Positions 25,423 to 34,137 of a stretch of DNA of 64,000 bases are shown here, piece after piece (the stretch's first letter is position 1; the number at the start of each line of letters is the position of its first letter). The DNA comes from Atopobium fossor DSM 15642 (lineage in GTDB: Bacteria > Actinomycetota > Coriobacteriia > Coriobacteriales > Atopobiaceae), in the NCBI RefSeq assembly GCF_000483125.1, contig NZ_KI519553.1, positions 593,124 to 657,123 on the forward strand. The letters are read 5' to 3'. A program made the translations under genes and the position numbers. The notes under the pieces were generated by a model, which did no database searches, was not told where the DNA came from, and saw only the letters and a program-made list of their open reading frames with translations.

Positions 25423-26716
25423 CGAGTTTTCTCATATTCCTATTGGCTTTTCTTGTGATTGTGCGCAGGATATGCCACATGCGCTATATCTGCACATTCC
25501 ATTTTGTGCCAAACGATGTAGCTATTGTGACTTTGCAACTTGGGTAGCCGCTCAGGATGATGTCATTATTGCAACGTATGTAAAAAGCTTAGTTCGTTCG
25601 TTACATCAACTTGCATCCGGGGGTCTCTTAAGCGCTATACAAACCGTCTATATTGGTGGTGGTACCCCTTCACTTTTGGGTGAGAAGCTCGTGGAGCTTG
25701 TACAAGAGATTTGTTACGTCTGCAACCCACTTGAGTTGAGCTGTGAAGCTAATCCAGAATCCTTCTCGCAAAAGTTTGCGCAAAATTTGGCGAGTGCTGG
25801 TGCAACTCGTGTGTCATTGGGCGTGCAATCGTTGCTAGATCAAGAACTTAAAGCGTTGGGGCGTATTCATACTGCACAAACAGCACGTACTGCTATTGGT
25901 TATGCCAAGCAGGCAGGATTAGACGTATCTGCTGATCTCATGTGTGGCATCCCACTCCAAACACTTCAAAGTTGGGAATATTCTGTTAAACAGCTTATTG
26001 CCAGCGAGGTAGATCATATCAGCATCTACCCGCTCATGATTGAAGAGGACACGCTGTTTTGGAAGCAGTGTCAAGATGGACTTCTTGCTTGGCCGGATGA
26101 CGATGCACAGGCAAGCATGATGCATTATGCACAGCAAGCCTTACAAGAGCGTGGATATTCTCGTTATGAAGTGGCCAGCTATGCACGCATACACAAGCAG
26201 TGTCAGCATAATTTGGCATATTGGTCTGGTGTTCCATACATAGCCTTGGGAACATCGGGCTCCGCTATGCTTTCTAGACAGGCTTACGAGAAGTTTTGTG
26301 AGCTGGTACCGCATATGCCGCTGCTTGATAAGACTATTTCTCGCGTACGTTATACCATTACAAGTACGCGCAAACAGGTAGCGGCTGCAAAAAGTCTTGC
26401 TGCTATGGCATATGAGTTGGAATTTTTGGATGAACAGCAAGCCTCAGCAGAAGATCTTATGCTTGCTGTACGTACCAGTTATGGTATAACTCCTGCGCTC
26501 TATGAACGTAGCGCCAAGGCACTAGGAGTGCAAAAGCTCGATAGAGCACTTGCACATGCGTATGAGCTGGGATTACTGCAACAATTACCTCAAAATCAAG
26601 CTGCTAAACAATGGTGGATACCAACTCAACGAGGTTGGTTGCTAGGTAATAAACTGTATGGCATTTTATGGGGGTTGGCTCAAAGACCTGTTGAATCTGT
26701 GCAGATAGAAGCTTAA
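25409..26716 (+). CDS. hemW: Radical SAM heme chaperone HemW (HemN-like)
   Basis: 435 aa protein of the HemN/HemW radical-SAM family; the known member inserts heme into respiratory enzymes and is not the coproporphyrinogen oxidase. LYLHIPFCAKRCSYCDF carries the CxxxCxxC[DF] cluster, YIGGGTPS the SAM region, SLGVQS the family motif, and a C-terminal HemN-like winged-helix domain is present. ATG 25409 overlaps dus by 14 nt without a strong ribosome site; ATG 25472, just before the LYLHIPF motif, is a weaker alternative. The gene meets the - strand phosphatase gene 10 nt downstream, with no terminator between. Confidence 0.9.
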   Translation: MDSCNEFSHIPIGFSCDCAQDMPHALYLHIPFCAKRCSYCDFATWVAAQDDVIIATYVKSLVRSLHQLASGGLLSAIQTVYIGGGTPSLLGEKLVELVQEICYVCNPLELSCEANPESFSQKFAQNLASAGATRVSLGVQSLLDQELKALGRIHTAQTARTAIGYAKQAGLDVSADLMCGIPLQTLQSWEYSVKQLIASEVDHISIYPLMIEEDTLFWKQCQDGLLAWPDDDAQASMMHYAQQALQERGYSRYEVASYARIHKQCQHNLAYWSGVPYIALGTSGSAMLSRQAYEKFCELVPHMPLLDKTISRVRYTITSTRKQVAAAKSLAAMAYELEFLDEQQASAEDLMLAVRTSYGITPALYERSAKALGVQKLDRALAHAYELGLLQQLPQNQAAKQWWIPTQRGWLLGNKLYGILWGLAQRPVESVQIEA

Positions 26717-26726
26717 TTTTTTTGGA

Positions 26727-27407
26727 CTAATGAAGGTACTCAGAAAAGCGCTGTTTAAGCTCTTGTGCACACAGTGGAGTAGTAAGTAGAGTAAACCTGC
26801 CGTTTTGCGCCTTAATAAGTCCTATAGATGCATTTGGTGTTTTAACTGTATGACTTTTCCAGCTGCGTGTACAGGCACTGCCATCCATAAACTCCCATAC
26901 AAGGTAGCGTACCAACGCTCCATGAGCAGCAACAAGAATCTTGTCTCCATCTGAGGCATGGGTATACATGTGTTCAAAAATACGACGGATACGTCTACAG
27001 ACATCATTGCGTTTCTCGCCACCAAAGCGAGAAAAATCCTGCATCAGATAGCTGCTTATAAAGTTAAATCGATTGTTTTTGAAGGGCTTGCCATCAATGG
27101 AGCCAAAGTCAAATTCACGGAGGTCTTCTGTGGGCTGTAGTTGTATCTTTCGATTACCTAAAACCATGCGTGCGGTGTCTTGTGCACGCTTGAGTGGAGA
27201 GCACCAACAAGCATTAAACTGTACGTTTTTGAGGGCTTCTGTAGTGTCATGAATAAGATATAGATATTCATTTGCCAGTGGAGAATCTACTCTGCCGCCC
27301 TGAATAATAAGATCCCGATTAAACTCTGTTTTTCCGTGGCGCAAGTAGTAAAACGTAACCGTTTTTGAAGTTGGATGATGTGGCGAAGTAGACGCTTGGG
27401 ACATCAT
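26727..27407 (-). CDS. Histidine phosphatase family protein (phosphoglycerate-mutase-like)
   Basis: 226 aa. FYYLRHGKTEFNRD near residues 19-32 carries the phosphorylated His; LKRAQDTA and the second catalytic His in LVAAHGALVRYLVW fit the fold. Family members include phosphoglycerate mutases, cobalamin phosphatases and broad-specificity phosphatases; this sequence does not decide. Two adjacent ATG codons begin the gene (27407 and 27404). It stands alone on the - strand, divergent from dnaJ1 and convergent with hemW. Confidence 0.85.
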   Translation of the reverse strand: MMSQASTSPHHPTSKTVTFYYLRHGKTEFNRDLIIQGGRVDSPLANEYLYLIHDTTEALKNVQFNACWCSPLKRAQDTARMVLGNRKIQLQPTEDLREFDFGSIDGKPFKNNRFNFISSYLMQDFSRFGGEKRNDVCRRIRRIFEHMYTHASDGDKILVAAHGALVRYLVWEFMDGSACTRSWKSHTVKTPNASIGLIKAQNGRFTLLTTPLCAQELKQRFSEYLH

Positions 27408-27468
27408 TACTCTTTTCTATCGAAAACCGTACACGTAGTACAAGCTTGAGCGTTAATTGTCTGTACTA

Positions 27469-27509
27469 TGCTATAGGAATGCTTAGAATGCATGACGGAT
27501 GGATATAAT
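27469..27509 (+). promoter_or_regulatory. Candidate -10 elements upstream of the first dnaJ
   Basis: TG-C-TATAGG extended -10 at 27469-27477 and a perfect TATAAT at 27504-27509; neither has a good -35. No CIRCE (HrcA) or HAIR (HspR) repeat is present in the 157 nt gap (27408-27564), so heat-shock control of the usual kinds is not supported. Confidence 0.4.
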
Positions 27510-27564
27510 CTCGCACGTATAAATTATAGTAGGTCGCTGCAGACCTGGGGGATAGGATTTTGCT

Positions 27565-28668
27565 TTGGCTTCCATGAACGAGAAGGACTATTACGAGATT
27601 TTAGGTGTCTCATCCGATGCAACAGTGGATGAGATTCGTAAAACATTCCAGCAAAAAGCTCGTAAGCTGCATCCTGACATCAATAAAGCTCCAGATGCAG
27701 AAGAGAAGTTCAAGGAGCTTTCTGAGGCTTATGCAGTGCTTTCCGATGAGTCTAAGCGTAAACGTTACGATGCCATGCGTTCAGGCAATCCGTTTGCAGC
27801 ATCTGGCAATTGGAATCCATCTACTCCAGGTGATATGGACTTTAATGGCTGGCCTTTTGGTGGTGGTTGGGGTTCTCCATTTGGGGCAAGTCCTTTTGGT
27901 GGCGTTGGTCATACGGGGTCAAGGTCGCGTGCGCGTGCTTATAACCCAAAGGTGGGCGCAGATGTTGTATACCATATGGACTTTGATGCGGATGCTGCAA
28001 AAAAAGGCACGCGTCGTGGCGTAACGTACAACCATTTTGTCAGCTGTGAAGTTTGCTCTGGTAAGGGATCGGTACACACCGGTCATGCACAAACGTGTCC
28101 TACCTGCAATGGAAGCGGTCATATTAATGTTGACCTCATGAGTATTTTAGGTTTTGGTGAGATTAAGATGGTGTGTCCTGAGTGTGAGGGCACCGGTAAG
28201 GTTGTTGTTGATCCCTGTGATCACTGTGGTGGCTCGGGTCGTGTGCTCACGGCGAGCGAAATTATAGTGGATATTCCTGCTAACTCTCACGATGGTGATG
28301 TTATTCGTTTGGCGGGTAAAGGTAATGCTGGCACAAATGGCTCTTCTGCGGGAGATTTTGTTTTAAGGGTGGGCGTTCCAAGTGAGCGATTAGATCAACT
28401 ACAGGCCTTTGGTTTTAGACTTGTAGGTCTTACACTACCGTTTTTTGCATATGGCGCTATTGCAAAGACCTTGCTTGCCTTTAGTTTTACTTTCTCCATT
28501 CCATTATTTATCGGTTTGTACCTCGTGTTCTCTCGTGGTATTGTGGGTCGGCGTGGCATCTGGTGGAAAAATGCTTTGCGCTATTTGGGTGATGGTCTAG
28601 CAAATGGTCTGGTTATTACCTTGTTTTTGGTGGGAATGGTCTCGTGCATTTCTGGCGGAAGACTATAG
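27565..28668 (+). CDS. DnaJ-type co-chaperone with membrane-spanning C terminus
   Basis: 367 aa from TTG 27565 (GGATAGGA upstream; ATG 27574 is an alternative). J domain at 5-70 with the DnaK-stimulating HPD at 36-38, a Gly/Phe-rich linker with GGGWGSPFG (about 75-118), then a DnaJ-type zinc region with four pairs (C161/C164, C178/C181, C204/C207, C218/C221) inside the first substrate domain. After [13 protein letters not shown] and FVLRVG (to about 270) the second substrate domain and dimerisation tail of normal DnaJ are missing. Instead the last 85 residues contain about three hydrophobic segments (286-300, 303-322, 346-363) separated by a basic loop. This would anchor the J domain at the membrane. 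A complete DnaJ gene follows, so this copy is free to specialise. Confidence 0.88.
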   Translation: MASMNEKDYYEILGVSSDATVDEIRKTFQQKARKLHPDINKAPDAEEKFKELSEAYAVLSDESKRKRYDAMRSGNPFAASGNWNPSTPGDMDFNGWPFGGGWGSPFGASPFGGVGHTGSRSRARAYNPKVGADVVYHMDFDADAAKKGTRRGVTYNHFVSCEVCSGKGSVHTGHAQTCPTCNGSGHINVDLMSILGFGEIKMVCPECEGTGKVVVDPCDHCGGSGRVLTASEIIVDIPANSHDGDVIRLAGKGNAGTNGSSAGDFVLRVGVPSERLDQLQAFGFRLVGLTLPFFAYGAIAKTLLAFSFTFSIPLFIGLYLVFSRGIVGRRGIWWKNALRYLGDGLANGLVITLFLVGMVSCISGGRL

Positions 28669-28724
28669 TTGTGAGGTTTGTCCCACAGAGTGCTCTCATA
28701 TTTTTGTAATGACAGTATATTCGA

Positions 28725-28730
28725 TATGAT
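28725..28730 (+). promoter_or_regulatory. -10 element just before the second dnaJ
   Basis: TATGAT at 28725-28730, 11 nt before the GTG start. A TTGTAA 15 nt upstream of it is a poor -35. The implied start site (about 28737-28739) leaves a leader of only a few bases, consistent with absence of a Shine-Dalgarno sequence. Confidence 0.4.
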
Positions 28731-28741
28731 TGGTTTTTAGC

Positions 28742-29947
28742 GTGGCTGCTTCAAAGGATTATTACGATATTTTAGGCGTCAATCGTGACGCGGATGCAAA
28801 GACTATCAAACGAGCTTTTTTAAAGCTTGCACGTCAGTTACACCCTGATGTTTCCAATGAACCTAATGCGGAAGAGAAGTTCAAAGAGGTTAATGAAGCC
28901 TATTCCGTTTTGTCTGACGAGAAGCGCCGTGCAAATTACGATCAATTTGGCAATCCTGATGGTCCGTCCGGTTTTGGCGGAGACTACGTGGATATGTCTG
29001 ACATTTTTGGTGGCTTTGGGATGGATGATCTGTTCTCATCCTTCTTTGGTGGTATGGGTGGCAGTGCGGGTGCACGTTCTGTTCGCACACGTGGTCGCGA
29101 TATGGGCCTTAACCTGCATATTACGCTAGAGGAAGCAGCATGTGGTTGCACCAAGACAGTTGCCTATGATCGTTTAGCTCCTTGTGATGACTGCGGTGGT
29201 ACTGGTGTTGGTGAGGGTGGCAAAGTTACCGCCTGTGATCACTGTCAGGGTACTGGCCGTGTAGTTACTGTACAGCAGACTATTTTAGGTCAGATGAAAA
29301 CTCAGACCACTTGTCCTGAATGTGGTGGTACAGGCAAGGCTGTTGAAGGTGCGTGTGAGACCTGTGGTGGTCAGGGCCGCACTCCTTCACGAGAGACTGT
29401 AGAGGTGAAGATTCCTGCAGGTATTCATTCTGGTCAGTCCATTCGCATTAAGGGACGCGGTGAAGCAGGTGTTCGTGGTGAAGTTGCGGGTGATTTAGTA
29501 GTTACCATAAGCGTGTCCGAGCATGAACATTTCCAACGCCAAGGTGATGATCTGTATTACATACTTAAGATCGATGCCTTTGAAGCTATGGTTGGAATTA
29601 CTCACACCATTGCTGGCATTTTGGCTGACGAGAAGGTCGAAGTTGTTGTTCCGGCTGGTTGTCAGTATGGTCAACAGCTTGTTATTGCTCGATATGGTAT
29701 GCCTCGCCTCCATAGCTCTGCACGTGGCAATTTGATTATTGCTGTTGAAGTAAGTGTGCCGGTAGACCTTACAGATGAACAGGTGCAGCTTGTTCGTAGC
29801 TTGCTTGAGCAACAAAAGTCTCAGGCAAAAGAAGCAGTTCAAGTAGATGATGACTCTGACGATGAAATGGATATGGATACTGCAACTAGTGCTTTCCGTA
29901 GACCTTTTGGTAAGAAAAAGCGTCCTCGTAAGGGACATCGCAAGTGA
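28742..29947 (+). CDS. dnaJ: Chaperone protein DnaJ
   Basis: Canonical DnaK co-chaperone, 401 aa from GTG 28742. J domain with HPD in LARQLHPDVS, Gly/Phe-rich region (GGFGMDDLFSSFFGGMGG), four zinc-binding repeats (CDDCGGTG, CDHCQGTG, CPECGGTG, CETCGGQG), and both beta-rich substrate domains through to a Lys/Arg-rich tail. An in-frame TTG at 28730 would add four codons. There is no ribosome site before either start; the transcript may be leaderless. The gene overlaps mtaB. dnaK and grpE are not in the window. Confidence 0.94.
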   Translation: MAASKDYYDILGVNRDADAKTIKRAFLKLARQLHPDVSNEPNAEEKFKEVNEAYSVLSDEKRRANYDQFGNPDGPSGFGGDYVDMSDIFGGFGMDDLFSSFFGGMGGSAGARSVRTRGRDMGLNLHITLEEAACGCTKTVAYDRLAPCDDCGGTGVGEGGKVTACDHCQGTGRVVTVQQTILGQMKTQTTCPECGGTGKAVEGACETCGGQGRTPSRETVEVKIPAGIHSGQSIRIKGRGEAGVRGEVAGDLVVTISVSEHEHFQRQGDDLYYILKIDAFEAMVGITHTIAGILADEKVEVVVPAGCQYGQQLVIARYGMPRLHSSARGNLIIAVEVSVPVDLTDEQVQLVRSLLEQQKSQAKEAVQVDDDSDDEMDMDTATSAFRRPFGKKKRPRKGHRK

Positions 29948-31236
29948 ACGCTGCTGTTCCTCGTATTGCATTTGTTAATTTAGGCTGCCGTGTTAATCGA
30001 GTTGAACTTGATGATATGGCATATGCCATAGAGCTTTTAGGTGCGCAGGTAGTGCGTCCAGAAGATGCGGATTTGGTAGTTATTAATACCTGTGCCGTAA
30101 CTGGTGAGGCTGAGTCCAAAACCCGTAAGGCAATTCGTAAACATGCAGCATTAGCACAAAGACCGCTTGTTATGGCTACTGGCTGTGTAGCTAATCTCTT
30201 TACCAATGAGCTCACAAGCTTGGGTGAACAAGTTCTTGTCGAGACAAACAAGAGTATGGTGCCAATTCGCGCCTTACAAGAGTTAGGATTTGAGGTAGAT
30301 CAGCACGTAGGTAAAGTTTGTTGTAGCTCCTCTTATGCGTCACACCAGCAATCGGTTTTAACACCCACAGGACGCACTCGTCCTGGTATTAAAATTCAAG
30401 ATGGTTGCGATAATCGCTGTACTTATTGCATTGTGTGGAAGGCTCGCGGCGCTGGTCGTTCACTGCCTGTAGATCAGGTTATACAACGTGTACAAACAGA
30501 GCAGGAACATGGTTCTCCTGAAGTGGTTCTAACTGGCATTAATTTGGGCCGCTATGAGGATATGAGTTTGGGAAGATGCATTAATCTTGCAGGGCTTCTC
30601 GATATGTTATTAGAACAAACCGATATTTCTCGTATTCGTTTATCTTCTATTGAGCCTCAAGATGTAAGTACACAGTTGCTGCGAGTTATTGCGCAGTCTG
30701 ATGGTCGCATTGCTCCGTATTTGTACATCCCGCTACAGTCAGGCTGCAACAAGACTCTTAAGCGTATGGGTCGTGCTTACAGTTTGGATGACTATATGCG
30801 TACTATTGATCGCGTAAAGTCCATGCTTGATGTGGCATTTTTAGGCTGTGATCTAATAGTTGGCTTTCCTGGCGAGACAGATACCGAATTTGAACAAAGT
30901 CTGCAAACTTGCATGAATATTACATACACAAAAATGCATATTTTTAGATATTCAAAACGTCCGGGGACTCCAGCGGCAGATATGCCAAATCAAGTAGATG
31001 CTCTTGTCATGGCTACGCGTGCAAAACAAGCGCGTGAGCTGTCAATATCTATGAGAAAGCAGATTGCTTCAAGGCTTATTGGAACTACCGATTCTGTAAT
31101 TTCACAGGTAGATGGTAGGGGAGTTTCATCAGGTTTATTTGAAGTAGCATTTGAGCAACCATTAGCTATTGGAATGCATATATGCACTATAACAGGGGTT
31201 CAAGGGACCATGCTATTAGCTAAACCAATCGATTAA
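29944..31236 (+). CDS. mtaB: tRNA t6A37 methylthiotransferase MtaB
   Basis: Radical SAM enzyme that adds a methylthio group to t6A37 of tRNA reading ANN codons; 430 aa. N-terminal cluster cysteines in LGCRVN, INTCAVT and ATGCVAN; radical-SAM cluster in DGCDNRCTYCIVW; a C-terminal TRAM-like domain. The LGCRVN.VE signature distinguishes MtaB from MiaB and RimO. The start is GTG 29944, overlapping the dnaJ stop (GTGA). The placement after dnaJ is common, as is an RsmE gene, which is not seen here. Confidence 0.92.
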   Translation: MNAAVPRIAFVNLGCRVNRVELDDMAYAIELLGAQVVRPEDADLVVINTCAVTGEAESKTRKAIRKHAALAQRPLVMATGCVANLFTNELTSLGEQVLVETNKSMVPIRALQELGFEVDQHVGKVCCSSSYASHQQSVLTPTGRTRPGIKIQDGCDNRCTYCIVWKARGAGRSLPVDQVIQRVQTEQEHGSPEVVLTGINLGRYEDMSLGRCINLAGLLDMLLEQTDISRIRLSSIEPQDVSTQLLRVIAQSDGRIAPYLYIPLQSGCNKTLKRMGRAYSLDDYMRTIDRVKSMLDVAFLGCDLIVGFPGETDTEFEQSLQTCMNITYTKMHIFRYSKRPGTPAADMPNQVDALVMATRAKQARELSISMRKQIASRLIGTTDSVISQVDGRGVSSGLFEVAFEQPLAIGMHICTITGVQGTMLLAKPID

Positions 31237-31327
31237 GTACTAATTTCACGAATGTTTCTGTTTAGCTTGTTATAAGTTAATAAATTGTTAACAACCCTCT
31301 TTTATGCACTTTTTCGTGTATTGTGCA

Positions 31328-31342
31328 GCAAATCGCATTTGC
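31328..31342. promoter_or_regulatory. Inverted repeat before the peptide-binding protein gene
   Basis: GCAAAT-CGC-ATTTGC, perfect 6 bp arms with a 3 bp gap, 45 bp before the start codon. A second palindrome, TTGTTAACAA, lies at 31285-31294. The region between mtaB and this gene (31237-31387) holds no gene and no strong -35/-10 pair. Operator function is inferred only. Confidence 0.4.
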
Positions 31343-31387
31343 CTTACACCAGCACATGCGAACGTAGTTTAAGAGGAAGGGAACATC

Positions 31388-32992
31388 ATGGAAACTCCCC
31401 AAGCACAAATGTCTCGTAGACTATTTGTCCAAGCAATGGCTGCGGTTGGCGCAACGTCTGCTTTTGCCTTAGCAGGTTGTGGCTCTAAGCGTGCCGGTTC
31501 TGCGTCTGACGCAGAAGGAGATTACACCATCACATTGGCACAGGGTGCCGATCCTCGTGGTCTTGATCCTGCATTGGTGGATGATGGCGAGTCCGCTGAA
31601 GTATTGGTTCAGGTGTACGAAAATATTTTGCAGTATGAAGACAAGGACTGTTCTTTGCGTCCTGGTCTTGCTAAGTCCTATGAGGTCTCCGATGATGGCT
31701 TGACCTATACCTTCGCTCTTCAAACTGGTGTAAAGTTCCATGATGGTACCGATTTTAATGCTGCGGCAGTAAAGGCCAATCTTGACCGACAGCTCGAGCC
31801 AAATCGTACAGCAGATATGCCCTATGCATCGTTTACCTTTGGTTCAAAAGAACAAAATAATGGTATTGATTCTGTAGAGACACCCGACGATAGTACGGTC
31901 ATTATTAAAATGCGTGCCGTTTCTACGGCTTTTCTCGCTAATCTAGCTATGGCTCTTGCGGCTCCCATTGCTTCTCCTAAGGCTATTGAAGCAGGCACCC
32001 TTAACGAGAAACCCATTGGTACTGGTCCCTTTAAGTTTGTGAGCTGGACTAAGAATTCCGATATTAAGCTCGAGCGCTTTGATGACTATTGGGATAAAGA
32101 AAATGCTGCAAAGCCTAAAAATGTTGTTATCCGCATTATTGCTGAGTCTGCAACACGTGTAACTGCTCTTGCAAATGGTGAAGTAGACATCATTACCGGC
32201 ATTGATGAAGCGGTGGTAGACCAAATTGAATCCAATGGTGATATGGTTAGTAAAGCTGATGGCATGAACATTAACTATATGGCCTTTAACTGTGACTCTG
32301 AGCTGTTTAAGAGCAAGGAGGCGCGCATTGCTGTTGCTCAAGCAATTGACGTTCCTACCATTGTTGACAGTCTGTATAAAGGTTACGGAACCTATGCAAA
32401 TTCCATTATGCCTACTTGGATGGCTCCTTACGATAAGGATGTTGTGCAAACCACCTATGATGCAGCAGCTGCAAAGGAAGAGCTTGCTCGTTTAGGCATC
32501 ACAAAGATTAGCTGCATTACGTATTCCAATCCTCGTCCCTACAACGGTAAAGGCGGTACCGCTTTAGCAGAGGCCGTTCAGGGTTATCTACGTGATGCTG
32601 GCGTAGAGATGACCATTGATCAGTATGACTGGACATCTTACAAAGATGCTGAGGTTGGCGGTAATTTTGATATTTGCTTCTATGGCTGGGTGGGAGACAA
32701 TGGCGATCCAGACAACTTTATGAACTTGTTGTCCGACACTGATCCATCCTTAAATGCTGCTCGCTTTAACAACAGCGAGTATAAGAAGCTCATTGCTCAA
32801 GGACTGCAAACTCCTAATGGTAGTGCTCGTGATGATATTTATCTGCAGTGCGAAAAGATTGCTGCTTCCGAGCAGCCTTGGCTTCCTATCTCTCATGCAA
32901 CGGCTTTGCTTGGTTACAAGAAGGGTGTAGACGGCTTTGTCTTCCATCCAACTGGTAATACGTATCTGCGCAATTGCACTAAGTCTGCATAG
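31388..32992 (+). CDS. Peptide/nickel-type ABC transporter substrate-binding lipoprotein (SBP family 5)
   Basis: Captures oligopeptides or dipeptides outside the cell for the importer encoded downstream. The protein has 534 aa. The N terminus carries a twin-arginine-like signal, SRRLFVQA (Arg10-Arg11), and a lipobox ending ALAGC with Cys31, so it is probably a Tat-exported lipoprotein. The SBP_bac_5 pattern includes AQGADPRGLDPALVDDGES, LAKSYEVSDDGLTYTFAL, VKFHDGTDF and GTGPFKFVSW. ATG 31388 follows AAGAGGAAGGG. A strong terminator separates it from the permease genes, so the binding protein can be made in excess. Confidence 0.92.
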   Translation: METPQAQMSRRLFVQAMAAVGATSAFALAGCGSKRAGSASDAEGDYTITLAQGADPRGLDPALVDDGESAEVLVQVYENILQYEDKDCSLRPGLAKSYEVSDDGLTYTFALQTGVKFHDGTDFNAAAVKANLDRQLEPNRTADMPYASFTFGSKEQNNGIDSVETPDDSTVIIKMRAVSTAFLANLAMALAAPIASPKAIEAGTLNEKPIGTGPFKFVSWTKNSDIKLERFDDYWDKENAAKPKNVVIRIIAESATRVTALANGEVDIITGIDEAVVDQIESNGDMVSKADGMNINYMAFNCDSELFKSKEARIAVAQAIDVPTIVDSLYKGYGTYANSIMPTWMAPYDKDVVQTTYDAAAAKEELARLGITKISCITYSNPRPYNGKGGTALAEAVQGYLRDAGVEMTIDQYDWTSYKDAEVGGNFDICFYGWVGDNGDPDNFMNLLSDTDPSLNAARFNNSEYKKLIAQGLQTPNGSARDDIYLQCEKIAASEQPWLPISHATALLGYKKGVDGFVFHPTGNTYLRNCTKSA

Positions 32993-33019
32993 CGCGAGTC
33001 GCGCCACGTGTACGAGTAG

Positions 33020-33048
33020 CTCGGGCCGGCTCTCCGGCCCGAGTTTTT
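33020..33048 (+). terminator. Strong terminator between binding protein and permease genes
   Basis: CTCGGGCCGG (33020-33029) pairs perfectly with CCGGCCCGAG (33034-33043), a 10 bp GC-rich stem with loop CTCT, followed by five T. It is the strongest intrinsic terminator in the window. It stands only 67 nt before the dppB start. Confidence 0.93.
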
Positions 33049-33115
33049 GTATCTACAGGTAGCAAGACAGTAGGTACCTATCAAATCCGTTGTATGTTTT
33101 AAAGAGGTGTATACG

Positions 33116-34132
33116 TTGATTAAGTACGTTGCAAAACGTTTGCTCCAAGCAATTCCCGTACTTATCGGCTTGTCTATTGTGGTTTTTCTTATTATGCGTG
33201 TCTTTTCTCCTGATCCTGCACCAGTTGTACTGGGAGAACACGCTACTGCTCAAGCAAAAGAAGCTTGGCGAGAAGCCAATGGATTACACGAGCCTATTGT
33301 TACTCAGTATCTTAATTTTATGTTTGGAGCGCTTCGTGGTGATTTAGGGGCATCGTATTATACACATGCTTCAGTTGCTTCTGAGTTGGCAAGTCGTTTT
33401 CCTGCTACTGTTGAACTTGCTTTAGTAGCTATTGTATTTGCTTCAGTTATTGGTGTGTTTTTAGGTGTTATTTCCGCAGTGCATAAAGGTTCATTTATCG
33501 ATGGCTTGAGCATGATATTGGCTTTAGTGGGAGTATCTATTCCCATCTTTTGGTCTGGTGTGCTTCTCATCATTCTCTTTGCGGGTGTCTTACACATTTT
33601 ACCTTCCGGTGGTCGCATTGATCCTATGTTAGCTCCTGTGGGAGGTACCGGATTATTTCTTATAGATACGCTGTTTTCTGGAGATACAGAAGCTCTTATT
33701 GATGCGCTGGCACATATTCTTTTGCCTGCCTTGGCACTTTCCTTGTATTCCATGGCAATCATTACACGTATGACGCGCTCAAGCATGTTAGAAACACTTA
33801 ATGAGGATTATGTTCGCACAGCTCGAGCAAAAGGCGTATCACGCGGTCGTGTGAATCGCCATCATGCACTGCGTAATGCTTTATTACCTGTGTCTACTGT
33901 CATTGGATTACAGCTTGGTAGTTTGTTGGGTGGTGCACTGCTCACAGAGACAGTTTTTGCATGGCCAGGTATTGGTAAATACGTAGTTGACTGCATTCTT
34001 AAATCAGACTTTCCAGTGGTGCAGGGTGTAGTACTTCTTATTGGCGTCATTTTTATTGTGATTAATCTCGTGGTTGATATTGTGTATGCCTATCTTGATC
34101 CTCGCATCAAATATTCGCAGGAAGAGAGGTGA
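33116..34132 (+). CDS. dppB: Peptide ABC transporter permease DppB/OppB
   Basis: 338 aa inner-membrane subunit. Begins with the family-typical IKYVAKRLLQAIPVLIGLSIVVFLI. A large external loop follows, then about five more membrane segments. The ATPase-contact EAA loop is around RTARAKGVSRGRVNRHHALRNALLPV. The start is TTG 33116, 8 nt after AAAGAGG; a GTG at 33107 lies on that ribosome site and was rejected. It is translationally linked to dppC (stop and ribosome site overlap). Peptide versus nickel substrate is not settled by sequence. Confidence 0.92.
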   Translation: MIKYVAKRLLQAIPVLIGLSIVVFLIMRVFSPDPAPVVLGEHATAQAKEAWREANGLHEPIVTQYLNFMFGALRGDLGASYYTHASVASELASRFPATVELALVAIVFASVIGVFLGVISAVHKGSFIDGLSMILALVGVSIPIFWSGVLLIILFAGVLHILPSGGRIDPMLAPVGGTGLFLIDTLFSGDTEALIDALAHILLPALALSLYSMAIITRMTRSSMLETLNEDYVRTARAKGVSRGRVNRHHALRNALLPVSTVIGLQLGSLLGGALLTETVFAWPGIGKYVVDCILKSDFPVVQGVVLLIGVIFIVINLVVDIVYAYLDPRIKYSQEER

Positions 34133-34137
34133 GTTGC

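Noticed and set aside
27408-27564. Possible heat-shock operator before the dnaJ pair
   Set aside because: Neither CIRCE (TTAGCACTC-N9-GAGTGCTAA) nor HAIR (CTTGAGT-N7-ACTCAAG) is present; CTTGAGC at 27445-27451 has no matching second half.
31943-32449. Open frame of 168 codons on the - strand inside the peptide-binding protein gene
   Set aside because: Shadow of a well-supported gene; no promoter, no ribosome site and no recognisable domain.
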